DNA from: Hyphomicrobiales bacterium
Lineage (GTDB): Bacteria; Pseudomonadota; Alphaproteobacteria; Rhizobiales; Beijerinckiaceae
Assembly: GCA_004144595.1 (NCBI GenBank)
Contig: SEEM01000004.1
Coordinates: 58,509-122,508, forward strand
Length of the DNA stretch: 64,000 nt
Direction of reading: 5' to 3'
Below are positions 34,070 through 43,287 of this stretch, in pieces. Below the pieces are notes generated by a model, which worked only from the letters and a program-made list of their open reading frames with translations, was not told the origin of the DNA and ran no database searches. The first letter of the stretch is position 1; each line of letters begins with the position of its first letter. The translations under genes were made by a program, and so were the position numbers.

Positions 34070-35908
34070 ATGATCGTTGCGCGCCCTCGTCGGACGATGC
34101 ATCTCGCCGGCACGGCCCTGGCGGTTCTTCTGATGTCCTTCGCCTCCTCGGCTTGGGCTGCCGACTTCCAGCTCGATAACGTCAGGATCGATCTCGGCAA
34201 GCTCGTGATCAACGCCCCGAAGATCGCGATCAAGGGCTCGACGCTGGAGAAGGACGCCTTCCTGGCCCTGTTCACCGGTGCGGCCGCCAGCGAGCCGGCC
34301 GCCGGCCGGGCGGCCCGCCTCAACGCCGCCGAGATCAGCGCGCCCGAACTCTCGCTGGTTCAGACGGTCGGCGACCAGAAGCAGACCACGGTCTATCGCG
34401 ACATCCGCCTGACCGACATCCGCGAAGGCAAGATCGGCCACGGCGAATCGGCGAGCGGCAGCATCACCGCCGACGGCGCGGCGACCGGCCCGATGAAGGG
34501 GGAACTGAAGCGCACCGCCTTCGATGCCTTCGACCTGCGCCAGATCGCGCGCGTCCTGACAGAGAAGGCTGCGGCCGGTGCCAGCGAGGCCATGCTGCCG
34601 GTCATCGGAAATTTCGAGCAGGACGGCTACACGCTCGACATGGGCAAGGCCGGCAAGATGTCGCTCGGCCGCACGGTCGCGCGCGGCTTCGCTGCCAAGG
34701 TCGGTCCCGAGCCGTTGCTCGAGGTGATGTCCCGCCTCGCCGCGGCGAGCGAGGAGGTCGAGCGCAAGCAGGGCGACAAGAAGCCGGCCGATGCCGACAA
34801 GTCGCCGGCGAAGACCGAGGCCGAACGGCAGCTCGGCCTCTCCGTGCTCGCGCTCTTCGACATGTTCGAATACGGCAGCGGTGAAACCCGCGACCTCGTC
34901 ATGAACGTGAGCCCGCCGCCGAAGGCCGGCGCCAAGGCCGACGCCGTCGACATGCGGATCGCCCGGATGGCCTTCGGCGAGAACACCCCCGCGAAATCCG
35001 GCTTCGCCATGGAAGGCCTCCAGTTCCGCTCCGGCGATACCAAGGGCGGCGTCGATTCGATCGCCTATTCCGGCTTCGCCTTCGGCTCCGTCATCCGCGA
35101 ATTGCGGGCGGCGCTGAGCGAGCCCGACAAGCCCATCGACGAACTCGACTTCCGCCGCTTCATCCCGACCATTGGAACGGTCCGTCTCGCCGGCATCTCG
35201 ATCGACGCCCCGGCGATCATCACCGGCAAGGAGCCAATCAAGATTTCGCTCGGCACCTTCGAGATCAAGGCGGGCGAGCAGCTCAACGGCATTCCGACCA
35301 GTCTGGCCGTGACGATCGACAAGCTCGTTGCTCCCGTCTCCGAAGCGACCGGCAATCCGGCCGCAAAGGACATGATCGCGATGGGCATCCGCACGCTCGA
35401 TCTCTCGGCCAAGCTCGATCTCGCATGGGAAGCGGCAAAGAACGAGATCGCCATCCGCACCTTTTCGTTCGGCAGCGCCGGCCTTGCCCAGGTCGAGGCC
35501 TCCGGCACGCTCGGCAACGTCACCAAGGACCTGTTCGCCAGTGATATTGCCCTCGCGCAGGTCGCTGCGCTCGGCGCCACCGCCCGCAACCTGCAGGTCA
35601 AGCTGCAGAACTTTGGCCTGGTCGAGAAGCTCATCGAGAACGAGGCGCGCAAGTCCAGGCGCAAGGTCGAGGAGGTCCGCCAGCAGTTCACGATGGTTGC
35701 CAGCCTCGGGCTGGCCGCGATCCTGGGCCCGTCCGACGGCGCCAAGGCCGTGGCCGCCGCCGCCTCCCGTTTCGTTGCGAAGCCCGGCACGCTCACCGTC
35801 TCGGCCAGCGCCAGGTCGGCGACTGGCCTAGGCCTCGCCGACGTCATCACCATGACCGAGCCGACGGAGATCTTCGATAAGATCGATCTCAAGGCCGATG
35901 CGCAGTGA
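34070..35908 (+). CDS. Large exported protein of unknown function
   Basis: The 612-residue protein has a signal peptide (LAGTALAVLLMSFASSAWA). The mature part alternates beta-rich segments and helices and is rich in Ala and Lys. It opens with FQLDNVRIDLGKLVINAPKI, has an EAERQLGLSVLALFDMFEYGSGE region in the middle and ends with FDKIDLKADAQ. I do not recognise the family; the layout recalls AsmA-like or lipid-transfer beta scaffolds, but weakly. The ribosome-binding site AGGAGA precedes the ATG at 34070 well. It is monocistronic or linked to the acetyltransferase 37 bases downstream. Confidence 0.75.
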   Translation: MIVARPRRTMHLAGTALAVLLMSFASSAWAADFQLDNVRIDLGKLVINAPKIAIKGSTLEKDAFLALFTGAAASEPAAGRAARLNAAEISAPELSLVQTVGDQKQTTVYRDIRLTDIREGKIGHGESASGSITADGAATGPMKGELKRTAFDAFDLRQIARVLTEKAAAGASEAMLPVIGNFEQDGYTLDMGKAGKMSLGRTVARGFAAKVGPEPLLEVMSRLAAASEEVERKQGDKKPADADKSPAKTEAERQLGLSVLALFDMFEYGSGETRDLVMNVSPPPKAGAKADAVDMRIARMAFGENTPAKSGFAMEGLQFRSGDTKGGVDSIAYSGFAFGSVIRELRAALSEPDKPIDELDFRRFIPTIGTVRLAGISIDAPAIITGKEPIKISLGTFEIKAGEQLNGIPTSLAVTIDKLVAPVSEATGNPAAKDMIAMGIRTLDLSAKLDLAWEAAKNEIAIRTFSFGSAGLAQVEASGTLGNVTKDLFASDIALAQVAALGATARNLQVKLQNFGLVEKLIENEARKSRRKVEEVRQQFTMVASLGLAAILGPSDGAKAVAAAASRFVAKPGTLTVSASARSATGLGLADVITMTEPTEIFDKIDLKADAQ

Positions 35909-35945
35909 GCCAGATGGTCTTCGAGCGGAGCGGAAGCCGGCTTGC

Positions 35946-36632
35946 ATGACGACCAAGCGGCACACCGACGAAGGCGCCGTCGCACCCGAAGATCGCGACT
36001 GGCGCCCCACCGCGCTTCAGGCATGGTGGGCAGGTCTTGCGCCCGTCCCGCGCGGGTGGTTGCGCAACCGGCTGAACCCCGACAACCAGACCCGGCTACA
36101 CCTCGCCAAGCTCGCCGCGCGGCGGCCGGGACAGGTCATCGTCGGCGCCTATACCTATGGCAACCCGAAGGTGCGCTTTCCCGAAAGCGGCGCTCGGCTC
36201 GTGATCGGGCGCTACGGCTCGATCGCCGATGGCGTCGAGATCTTGCTCGGCGGCAATCACGAGCTCGGATGGGTGACGACCTACCCATTTCCGGCCCTTC
36301 CGCGCCTCTGGCCTGAAGCGGCTGCCATGAACGGCCACCACACCACGCGCGGTGATGTCTCAATAGGCCATGATGTCTGGCTCGGTTCTCAGTCCATGAT
36401 CCTGTCCGGCGTCAGCATCGGCCATGGTGCGGTCGTTGCCGCGCGCGCCGTCGTCACGCGCGACGTGCCGCCTTACGCGATCGTCGCCGGCAACCCGGGA
36501 CGAATCGTCAAGCTGCGCTTCGACGAAGCCCGGATCGAGCGACTGCTTGCTTCGCGCTGGTGGTTGCGACCGGAAGCCGAAATCCGATCACTGATCCCGA
36601 TCCTGATGTCGGACCGGTTGGAGGCACTCTGA
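35946..36632 (+). CDS. CatB-related (hexapeptide) O-acetyltransferase
   Basis: The 228-residue protein has the left-handed beta-helix of xenobiotic/CatB-type acetyltransferases. It contains GAYTYGNPKVRF, IGRYGSIADGVEILLGGNHE (His as the likely catalytic base), SIGHDVWLGSQSMILSGVSIGHGAVVAA and VPPYAIVAGNPGRIVKLRFDE. It moves acetyl from acetyl-CoA to a hydroxyl of an antibiotic or, more often in chromosomes, a sugar. The neighbouring methyltransferase and glycosyltransferase suggest surface polysaccharide work. I chose the ATG at 35946 with GGAAG upstream; the frame opens at 35898 inside the preceding gene. Confidence 0.88.
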   Translation: MTTKRHTDEGAVAPEDRDWRPTALQAWWAGLAPVPRGWLRNRLNPDNQTRLHLAKLAARRPGQVIVGAYTYGNPKVRFPESGARLVIGRYGSIADGVEILLGGNHELGWVTTYPFPALPRLWPEAAAMNGHHTTRGDVSIGHDVWLGSQSMILSGVSIGHGAVVAARAVVTRDVPPYAIVAGNPGRIVKLRFDEARIERLLASRWWLRPEAEIRSLIPILMSDRLEAL

Positions 36633-36790
36633 GGGCGCTTCGTGCGCGGGACGTTACGATCGGCGCACCGCATTATCGGGCACGGTGGACAATTGCGCGC
36701 AATCGACAGCGACAGCCTAGTCGACACCGAAACAACCGTCATAGTATCGCAGAATACTGAAAAAACGGTCTTTTCGAGGATGAGCTGGAT

Positions 36791-37609
36791 ATGCACGCCA
36801 CTGCCGAGGACAAAGCGCGTGTTTTTCGGAAAGCCTACCTAGGGTCAGTGGAGCAACAGCCGATCACTATCCTTGATGTCGGCTCCGCGATCGTCGAGGG
36901 CCAGAGCCGGTCAAATCGCGACGTGATGCAGAATCCGCTCTGGACCCTGCACGGCATGGATATCGAGGCCGGGCTGAACGTCGACACCGTGATAGCCGAC
37001 CCCTACGACTGGAAGGAGATTTCCAGCGGCTCGTTCGATGTGGTCACCTGCTCGGAGGTGTTCGAGCATGCGGAGTATTTCTGGATCACGATCCTCGAAA
37101 TCGCGCGCGTCCTGAAAGGCAACGGCGTCGCCTTTATCACCTCCCCCGGCGGCGGCCCTCGCCATCGCTTCCCGGTCGATTGCTGGCGCTTCTACGACGA
37201 TGCCTTCCCGGCACTGGCGCGTTATGCGGGGATGAATCTGCTGGAGGCCCAGGTCCAATGGGTTCCGGCCTATCGCAAGGGCATTCAATGGCGCGATTCG
37301 AGCGCCGTCATGCAGAAGCCTGTCCGCGATGGCGAGGAGGCGCGCCTCGATGCAGCCCGGGCCATCATCGGAAAGAGCCTGCGAGCCCCGGCGCCTGCGC
37401 TGCACGAACTCGATGACGCGGCTCGGCCAGCGGCGGTGCTCCCGACCAGCGCCATCCCGCCACTGACGGGACAAAACGCTTTTGCCAGACGCGAGAGCGA
37501 ATTGCTCGCGAGCCAAAGCAATGTCGCACGCAAGACGCGCCTCGTCCTGCGCCAACTGCGCGAGATCCGGCGCATCATCAGGACGCCGATGAAGGACCTG
37601 CACCTGTAG
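36791..37609 (+). CDS. Class I SAM-dependent methyltransferase
   Basis: The 272-residue protein has a Rossmann-type core: ITILDVGSAIVEG (motif I, near residue 25), LHGMDIEAG, FDVVTCSEVFEHAEYF and IARVLKGNGVAFITSPGG. The last third is a basic helical tail. Such enzymes near glycosyltransferases often modify sugars or sugar-nucleotides. The preceding 150 bp are clearly poorer in GC than the neighbourhood. The 3' end overlaps the convergent GT2 gene by 32 bases. The substrate is not known. Confidence 0.85.
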   Translation: MHATAEDKARVFRKAYLGSVEQQPITILDVGSAIVEGQSRSNRDVMQNPLWTLHGMDIEAGLNVDTVIADPYDWKEISSGSFDVVTCSEVFEHAEYFWITILEIARVLKGNGVAFITSPGGGPRHRFPVDCWRFYDDAFPALARYAGMNLLEAQVQWVPAYRKGIQWRDSSAVMQKPVRDGEEARLDAARAIIGKSLRAPAPALHELDDAARPAAVLPTSAIPPLTGQNAFARRESELLASQSNVARKTRLVLRQLREIRRIIRTPMKDLHL

Positions 37610-38495
37610 GTTGATCGATCCGCAAATCGAGTCCTTCATGGGCCAGGGCGGTGTCGCCGCGCCGCCAGGCGCGGGTGCCGGCGGCCGAGCCCGCATGCGC
37701 GAACATCTTCTCGCGCCTGAGCAGCAGCCCGTAGCCCGCGGCCTTGCCGACATGTTCGAGCATCCGGATCCGCCTCGGTCCGGCGAGACCGTATTTGCGG
37801 GCGATATAGTGCTCTGACCAGGCGAGGTGCCAGCGCGCCTTGAAGCGCCGCTGCGGCGACGGCGCCGTCGAGCGGCCACGTCCATGCCGCGCCTCGGCGC
37901 CATGGACATGAACCAGCGCATGGCCGGCATCGCGCATTCGCCGGCAGAGATCGTCGTCTTCGTAGAACAGGAAGATCGCCGGATCGAAGCCACCCAGCGC
38001 GACGAAGACCTCGCGCCGGATCAACAGGCAGGCTCCCGAGAGGAAAGGCAGGCAGGCGTCGCCCTCGGGAAGCACCATCGTGCCGGCGCAATTGAGATGG
38101 TCGGGCGAGAGCAGCGAGCGCGACTGCAGGAAGATGCGGCCGGAAGGCTCGACGATGCGCGGCGCCAGCATCCCGGCGTCGGGATAACGCTCCGCCGCCT
38201 CGAGCAGCGCCGCCGCCGCGCCGCGCCCGAGCTCCAGATCGGGATTGACGATGAGCACATAGGGCGTCTCGGCCGCTGCAATGCCGAGATTGTTGCCGCG
38301 GCCATAGCCTTCGTTGCGGGCGTTGGCGATCACCCGCGCGCCCCTCGCCGCCGCGATCGCGCGGCTGTCGTCGCCGCTGGCGTTGTCGACCACGATTGTC
38401 CGCACGCCCTCCCCGGCCAGCGCATCGAGGCAGGCGGGCAGGACCTCGGCGCTGTCATAGCTGACGACGATGGCGGTTATGGCGGCGACGGGCAT
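37578..38495 (-). CDS. GT2 glycosyltransferase, rhamnosyltransferase type
   Basis: The roughly 305-residue protein has the GT-A core: ITAIVVSYDSAEVLPACLDAL, TIVVDNASGDDS, NEGYGRGNNLGIAAAETPYVLIVNPDLEL (metal-site region) and GGFDPAIFLFYEDDDLCRRMRDAG. It resembles WbbL-type enzymes that build O-antigen or other surface glycans. I chose the ATG at 38495, where the core begins; the frame is open to 38531. It lies downstream of the two small lipoprotein genes in the same direction. It overlaps the methyltransferase 3' end on the other strand by 32 bases. Confidence 0.88.
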   Translation of the reverse strand: MPVAAITAIVVSYDSAEVLPACLDALAGEGVRTIVVDNASGDDSRAIAAARGARVIANARNEGYGRGNNLGIAAAETPYVLIVNPDLELGRGAAAALLEAAERYPDAGMLAPRIVEPSGRIFLQSRSLLSPDHLNCAGTMVLPEGDACLPFLSGACLLIRREVFVALGGFDPAIFLFYEDDDLCRRMRDAGHALVHVHGAEARHGRGRSTAPSPQRRFKARWHLAWSEHYIARKYGLAGPRRIRMLEHVGKAAGYGLLLRREKMFAHAGSAAGTRAWRRGDTALAHEGLDLRIDQPTGAGPSSAS

Positions 38496-38537
38496 GGCCG
38501 CCTTGTGGCCATGTAGGGCGGCCGGAGGCAAGCGATT

Positions 38538-38840
38538 TCAGCGGCGCGCCAGTGCGCCGATCTCGCCCTTGACGCGCTCGCGCTCGCTTGCTTCGCAGCG
38601 ATGCGGCGCCTTGTAGGATTTCACGGCATAGCCTGCATTGGCTGCGATGAAGCGCGGACGATCCTGGCGGTCGAACCGGGCGATGATCCGGCTGCGATCG
38701 ACCGGCAAGCCGCAATCAAAGGCGCGCGAGACGGTGGCGGCGGCATATTCCACCGTGCCCGGACGCGGGCTTGCGACGGTCGTGCAACCGGCCAGCGCAG
38801 CGGCTGCCAAGACGGCGCCGAGAGTTTTCGCGGGTTTCAT
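38538..38840 (-). CDS. Small lipoprotein, paralogue of the upstream neighbour
   Basis: The 100-residue protein has a lipoprotein signal ending LAGC. The mature part is short, with VEYAAATVSRAFDCGLPVDRSRIIARFD and a C-terminal CEASERERVKGEIGAL. The spacing of the two mature cysteines and the surrounding words parallel those of the gene just upstream (38856-39224), so the pair arose by duplication. Unknown function. Co-transcribed with aspS by orientation and spacing. Confidence 0.65.
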   Translation of the reverse strand: MKPAKTLGAVLAAAALAGCTTVASPRPGTVEYAAATVSRAFDCGLPVDRSRIIARFDRQDRPRFIAANAGYAVKSYKAPHRCEASERERVKGEIGALARR

Positions 38841-38855
38841 GACGGCCGAAACCAC

Positions 38856-39224
38856 TCAGAGAGCGTCGAAGTTCCCGGCGCGAATGCGGCTCATCCGCTC
38901 CCGCAGCTCCGCACGCTCCTGCGCCGTGCAGGCTTGCGGTCGCACGCCCTGGTTGACGATCTCGGCTTCGGAGACGCCGACATAGGCCGCGCGCGCGGCC
39001 GCGATCTGCTGATCGTCGGCGCCGCGCGCCTTCTCGGCCGCCAGGAACCGGTCGAGCGTCGTGCGCTGCGGGGAGCCCGCCCTGCAGGTGATGGCGCGCG
39101 ACACCGTCGTCGCCAGCAGCGAGGCACGGCCGGTGCTGCTCTCGCCATGGGCGACGCAGGCACCGAGCAGCGGCGCCATGAGGCAAACGAGCGACAGCGC
39201 CCGCGCGATCGACAGCGAGGCCAT
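38856..39224 (-). CDS. Small lipoprotein downstream of aspS
   Basis: The 122-residue protein has a lipoprotein signal ending LLGAC. The mature part contains TTVSRAITCRAGSPQRTTLDRFLAAE and ends CTAQERAELRERMSRIRAGNF. It is a paralogue of the next gene and shares its two-cysteine frame, which suggests a disulfide-bonded helical mini-domain. It starts five bases after the aspS stop, so expression is tied to aspS. I do not recognise the family. Confidence 0.65.
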   Translation of the reverse strand: MASLSIARALSLVCLMAPLLGACVAHGESSTGRASLLATTVSRAITCRAGSPQRTTLDRFLAAEKARGADDQQIAAARAAYVGVSEAEIVNQGVRPQACTAQERAELRERMSRIRAGNFDAL

Positions 39225-39229
39225 GGTCG

Positions 39230-41014
39230 TCAGCCGTTCTGTTCGGGAGCGTTGATCCGCAGATGCGCCTCGCGCAACTGCTTCGGCGAGGCCTCGGCCG
39301 GCGCGCCCATCAGGAGGTCGACGGCCTGCTGGTTCATCGGGAACAGCGCGACCTCGCGCAGGTTCGTCGCGCCGGCCAGGAGCATGATGATGCGGTCCAC
39401 GCCCGCCGCCATGCCGCCATGTGGCGGAGCGCCGTACTGGAACGCGCGATACATGCCCCCAAAACGCTCGATCACGGTCTCCTCGCCATAGCCGGCGATC
39501 TCGAAGGCCTTCACCATCGCCTCGGGGCGATGGTTGCGGATGCCGCCAGAGGCAAGCTCGAAGCCGTTGCAGGCGATGTCGTACTGGAACGCCTTGAGCG
39601 AAAGCGGATCTTCCTCGGTCAGCGCCTTCAGGCCACCCTGAGGCATCGAGAACGGGTTATGCGAGAAATCGACCTTCTTCTCGTCCTCGTTGTACTCGAA
39701 CATCGGGAAATCGACGATCCAGGCGAAGGCATAGGCGTTCTCGTCGATCAGCCCGAGTTCGGAGCCGACCTTGTTCCGGGCGCTGCCGGCGAACTTGTAG
39801 AACTTGTCCGGATCGCCCGCGGCGAAGAAGCAGGCATCGCCGCCCTTCAGACCCATCTGCTGGATGATTCCCGCGACGCGTTCCGGGCCGATGTTGTTGG
39901 CGATCGGCCCCTGGCCTTCGCCGTCCTCCTTGACCATCAGGTAACCGAGGCCGGGCTGACCCTCGCCCTGCGCCCAGGAGTTCATCCGGTCGCAGAAGGC
40001 GCGCGAGCCGCCGCCCGGTGCGGGGATCGCCCAGACGCGGTTCTTCTCGCCTTCGAGGATTCGCGCGAAGACCTTGAAGCCCGAGCCGCGGAAATGCTCG
40101 GAGACGTCCTGCATGATCAGCGGGTTGCGCAGGTCCGGCTTGTCGGAGCCGTATTTGGCGATCGCCTCGGCATAGGGAATGCGCGGCCAGTTGCGCGCGA
40201 CCTTCTTGCCCTCGGCGAACTCCTCGAACACTCCGGTGATGACCGGCTCCATCGTCGCGAACACGTCCTCCTGCTCGACGAAGCTCATCTCGACGTCGAG
40301 CTGGTAGAACTCGCCCGGCAGGCGGTCGGCGCGCGGGTCCTCGTCGCGGAAGCAGGGCGCGATCTGGAAGTAGCGGTCGAAGCCCGCCATCATCAGGAGC
40401 TGCTTGTACTGCTGCGGCGCCTGCGGCAGCGCATAGAACTTGCCCGGATGCAGGCGGCTCGGCACCAGGAAGTCGCGCGCGCCTTCCGGCGAGGACGCGG
40501 TCAGGATAGGCGTCTGGAACTCGTTGAAGCCGGAATCCTTCATGCGGCGGCGCAGCGAGTCGATGACCCTGGTGCGCAGCATGATGTTGTTGTGCAGCTT
40601 CTCGCGGCGCAGGTCGAGGAAGCGGTACTTGAGGCGGGTATCCTCGGGATATTCGAGATCGCCGAAGACCGGCAGCGGCAGCTCCGCCGAAGGGCCGAGC
40701 ACCTCGATCGCGGTCGCGAAGACCTCGACCGCACCGGTCGGCAGGTTGGCGTTCTCTGTGCCTGCGAGGCGGGCCTTGACCTTGCCGTCGATGCGCACGA
40801 CCCATTCCGAGCGTAGCGTCTCGGCCTCAGTGAAGGCCGGCGAATCGGGATCGATCACCACCTGCGTCATGCCGTAATGGTCGCGCAGGTCGATGAAGAG
40901 CACGCCGCCATGGTCGCGGATGCGATGGCACCAGCCGGACAGGCGCACATTCTGGCCGATGTCGCCGTCACGGAGCGCGCCACAGGTATGGGAACGATAG
41001 CGATGCAGGGTCAC
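39230..41014 (-). CDS. aspS: Aspartyl-tRNA synthetase, bacterial type
   Basis: The 594-residue class II synthetase begins with an OB-fold anticodon domain ([26 protein letters not shown]). The catalytic core carries motif 2 ([24 protein letters not shown], near residue 220) and motif 3 ([16 protein letters not shown], near 545). A GAD insert domain lies between, as in bacterial AspRS. I chose a GTG start at 41014, which gives the usual N-terminus [10 protein letters not shown]; the ATG at 41083 adds unrelated residues. Whether it is discriminating or also charges tRNA-Asn cannot be said from the sequence alone. Confidence 0.95.
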   Translation of the reverse strand: MTLHRYRSHTCGALRDGDIGQNVRLSGWCHRIRDHGGVLFIDLRDHYGMTQVVIDPDSPAFTEAETLRSEWVVRIDGKVKARLAGTENANLPTGAVEVFATAIEVLGPSAELPLPVFGDLEYPEDTRLKYRFLDLRREKLHNNIMLRTRVIDSLRRRMKDSGFNEFQTPILTASSPEGARDFLVPSRLHPGKFYALPQAPQQYKQLLMMAGFDRYFQIAPCFRDEDPRADRLPGEFYQLDVEMSFVEQEDVFATMEPVITGVFEEFAEGKKVARNWPRIPYAEAIAKYGSDKPDLRNPLIMQDVSEHFRGSGFKVFARILEGEKNRVWAIPAPGGGSRAFCDRMNSWAQGEGQPGLGYLMVKEDGEGQGPIANNIGPERVAGIIQQMGLKGGDACFFAAGDPDKFYKFAGSARNKVGSELGLIDENAYAFAWIVDFPMFEYNEDEKKVDFSHNPFSMPQGGLKALTEEDPLSLKAFQYDIACNGFELASGGIRNHRPEAMVKAFEIAGYGEETVIERFGGMYRAFQYGAPPHGGMAAGVDRIIMLLAGATNLREVALFPMNQQAVDLLMGAPAEASPKQLREAHLRINAPEQNG

Positions 41015-41149
41015 GGGTCGGTCTTTCGGAAATGCGTCGAAGGCCGGTCCGTAAGACCAGCCGCAGCTTGGGGCTAACCACACGCGCGCGCTTGAAATGT
41101 CAAGAACGCCCGCGACATCCTGCGGCTCTCTCTGCTAAGACCCGGAACC

Positions 41150-42289
41150 ATGCATCTGATTTCCGATACCGCCGCGCTCTCCGCCGCTTGCGACCGCCTC
41201 GCGACCCACCCCTTCGTCACGGTCGACACCGAGTTCCTGCGCGAGACGACCTATTATCCCAAGCTCTGCCTGATCCAGATCGCTTCGCCGGACGAGGCGG
41301 TGCTGGTCGACCCGCTTTCGCCCGATCTCGACCTCGCCCCCTTCTTCGGGCTGATGGTCAACGAGAACGTGGTCAAGGTCTTCCACGCCGCCCGGCAGGA
41401 CCTGGAAATCGTGTGGCTGCTCGGGCGCGTCCTGCCGACCCCGCTCTTCGACACGCAGGTGGCGGCAATGGTCTGCGGCTACGGCGACTCGGTCGGTTAC
41501 GAGCAGCTCGCCAACGACCTCGCCAAGGCGCGCATCGACAAGTCCTCGCGCTTCACCGACTGGTCGCGCCGCCCGCTGAACGAGGCGCAGCTCGTCTATG
41601 CCGAGGCCGACGTCACCCATCTGCGCGACATCTATCTCGCGCTGAAGGCCGATCTCGAGACGACGGGCCGCGAGGGCTGGGTCGCCGAGGAAATGGCGGT
41701 GCTGACGTCGCCCGCGACCTATGAGGTCAAGCCCGAAAATGCCTGGCTGCGCCTCAAGGGCCGCATCCGCAAGCCGCGCGAGCTGCCGAACCTGATGGAG
41801 ATCGCCGCCTGGCGCGAGCGCGAGGCTCAAGTTCGCGACGTGCCCCGCCAGCGCGTGCTCAAGGACGACGCGATGATGGACATCGTCCAGCGCGGCCCCC
41901 GCTCGGTCGAGGCTCTCGCCGAATTACGCTCCGTCCCCAACGGCTTCGAGCGCTCGCGCAACGGCGCCGAGGTTCTCGCCGCGATCGAGCGAGCCGCCGC
42001 GATCGATCCCAAGACGCTGCCCCGGCTGGAGCGCGAGCGCGGCCGGCCGGCCAGCGCCGCCGTGCTCGATCTGCTCAAGGTCCTGCTCAAGGCAGTGGCG
42101 GATGCCGAGCGCGTCGCGCCGAAGGTCATCGCCTCGACCGACGATCTCGAGGCGATCGCGTCGGACGATCTCGCCGAAGTGCCGGCCCTCCAGGGCTGGC
42201 GCCGTGAGGTCTTCGGCGAGAAGGCACTGGCGCTGAAGAACGGTACGCTCAGCCTGCGCATTCAGCGCGGCAGAGTGGTCGTTGGCTGA
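41150..42289 (+). CDS. rnd: Ribonuclease D
   Basis: The 379-residue protein has the DEDDy 3'-5' exonuclease domain: [23 protein letters not shown] with Asp26 and Glu28, [12 protein letters not shown], and [13 protein letters not shown] supplying the Tyr and last Asp. An HRDC-like helical domain follows from about residue 210. RNase D trims tRNA 3' ends. The start at 41150 gives a family-like N-terminus. It is divergent from aspS across 135 bp. Confidence 0.95.
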   Translation: MHLISDTAALSAACDRLATHPFVTVDTEFLRETTYYPKLCLIQIASPDEAVLVDPLSPDLDLAPFFGLMVNENVVKVFHAARQDLEIVWLLGRVLPTPLFDTQVAAMVCGYGDSVGYEQLANDLAKARIDKSSRFTDWSRRPLNEAQLVYAEADVTHLRDIYLALKADLETTGREGWVAEEMAVLTSPATYEVKPENAWLRLKGRIRKPRELPNLMEIAAWREREAQVRDVPRQRVLKDDAMMDIVQRGPRSVEALAELRSVPNGFERSRNGAEVLAAIERAAAIDPKTLPRLERERGRPASAAVLDLLKVLLKAVADAERVAPKVIASTDDLEAIASDDLAEVPALQGWRREVFGEKALALKNGTLSLRIQRGRVVVG

Positions 42290-42358
42290 CGCCCGGCGGA
42301 ATCAATCACTGAAGAACCGCCCTCAAGCGGCTGACCTGATTCGCGATTTCGCAGCGGG

Positions 42359-43126
42359 TCAGCCGCTGCCATAGCTCTTCACCAGCGACCCCGCGACCAG
42401 GCCCCAGCCGTCGACCAGCACGAAGAAGATCAGCTTGAACGGTAGCGCCACCGTCACCGGCGGCAGCATCATCATGCCTACCGACATCAGGATCGAGGCC
42501 ACGACCAGGTCGATGATCAGGAAGGGCACGAACAGCAGGAAGCCGATCTCGAAGGCGCGACGCAGCTCGGAGATCATGAAGGCCGGGATCAGCACCTCGA
42601 CGCCGACATCCTGCGGCTGCTGCGGGCGCGGCCCCTGCGACATGTCGAGGAACAGGGCCAGGTCCTTCTCGCGGACATGCTTGAGCATGAAGGTCTTGAA
42701 GGGCAGGACGCCGCGATTATAGGCTTCCTGCGGCTGGATCTGCCCGGCGACCAGCGGCTGGACCGCCGTCGTATAGGCCTCGCGCAGGGTCGGTGCCATG
42801 ACGAAGCCGGTCAGGAACAGCGACAGCCCGAGGATCACGGCGTTCGGTGGCGCCGTCTGCGTGCCGAGCGCCGAGCGCAGCAGCGATAGCACCACGACGA
42901 TCCGCGTGAACGACGTCACCATCATCAGGATCGACGGCGCCAGCGACAGAACCGTGAGGACGGCGATGAGCTGGAGAGCCCGCTCCGCCACGCCCCCACC
43001 CTGCCCGAGATCGAGCGACAGCGTCTGCGGCAGCGCAGGCACGGTCTGGAGCACGAGCAGCAGCGCAGCCGCCGCCAGCGCGCGCCCGCCTCGAAACCGT
43101 CTCGCTCGCCTGCCGATGAAATTCAC
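42359..43126 (-). CDS. fliP: Flagellar export-gate protein FliP
   Basis: The roughly 255-residue protein has a signal peptide (ALAAAALLLVLQTVPALP) and four membrane segments. FliP hallmarks include SFTRIVVVLSLLRSALGTQTAPPNAVILGLSLFLT and PFKLIFFVLVDGWGLVAGSL. With FliQ and FliR it forms the export channel. The open frame starts with ATG at 43177, only three bases after a predicted terminator T-tract, so that start would lack room for a ribosome site. I prefer the GTG at 43126, which also gives a normal FliP length. It follows fliO on the minus strand. Confidence 0.92.
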   Translation of the reverse strand: MNFIGRRARRFRGGRALAAAALLLVLQTVPALPQTLSLDLGQGGGVAERALQLIAVLTVLSLAPSILMMVTSFTRIVVVLSLLRSALGTQTAPPNAVILGLSLFLTGFVMAPTLREAYTTAVQPLVAGQIQPQEAYNRGVLPFKTFMLKHVREKDLALFLDMSQGPRPQQPQDVGVEVLIPAFMISELRRAFEIGFLLFVPFLIIDLVVASILMSVGMMMLPPVTVALPFKLIFFVLVDGWGLVAGSLVKSYGSG

Positions 43127-43179
43127 GCGTGCCGCCACTGCCCGACTCAGCCGATCGGGTGCCCAGAGGCTAGCCACGC

Positions 43180-43208
43180 AAAAACGCCGCGCAACCGATG
43201 CGCGGCGT
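43180..43208 (-). terminator. Predicted intrinsic terminator between fliO and fliP
   Basis: On the minus strand, a nine-pair GC stem ACGCCGCGC (43200-43208) pairs with GCGCGGCGT (43184-43192). The loop has seven bases, and TTTTT follows. It lies 80 bp after the fliO stop and just before fliP, inside what looks like a fliO-fliP unit. It could attenuate fliP expression. Confidence 0.65.
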
Positions 43209-43287
43209 CGATAAGGTCGGATGGCCGACTATCCTGTTGATGGCGGGCAGCGTTCTCGCACCCCGCCTTCAGGCCACGGCTTGCGCC

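Noticed and set aside
41015..41083. Longer aspS start at 41083
   Set aside because: The extra residues do not fit AspRS; the GTG at 41014 gives the normal N-terminus.
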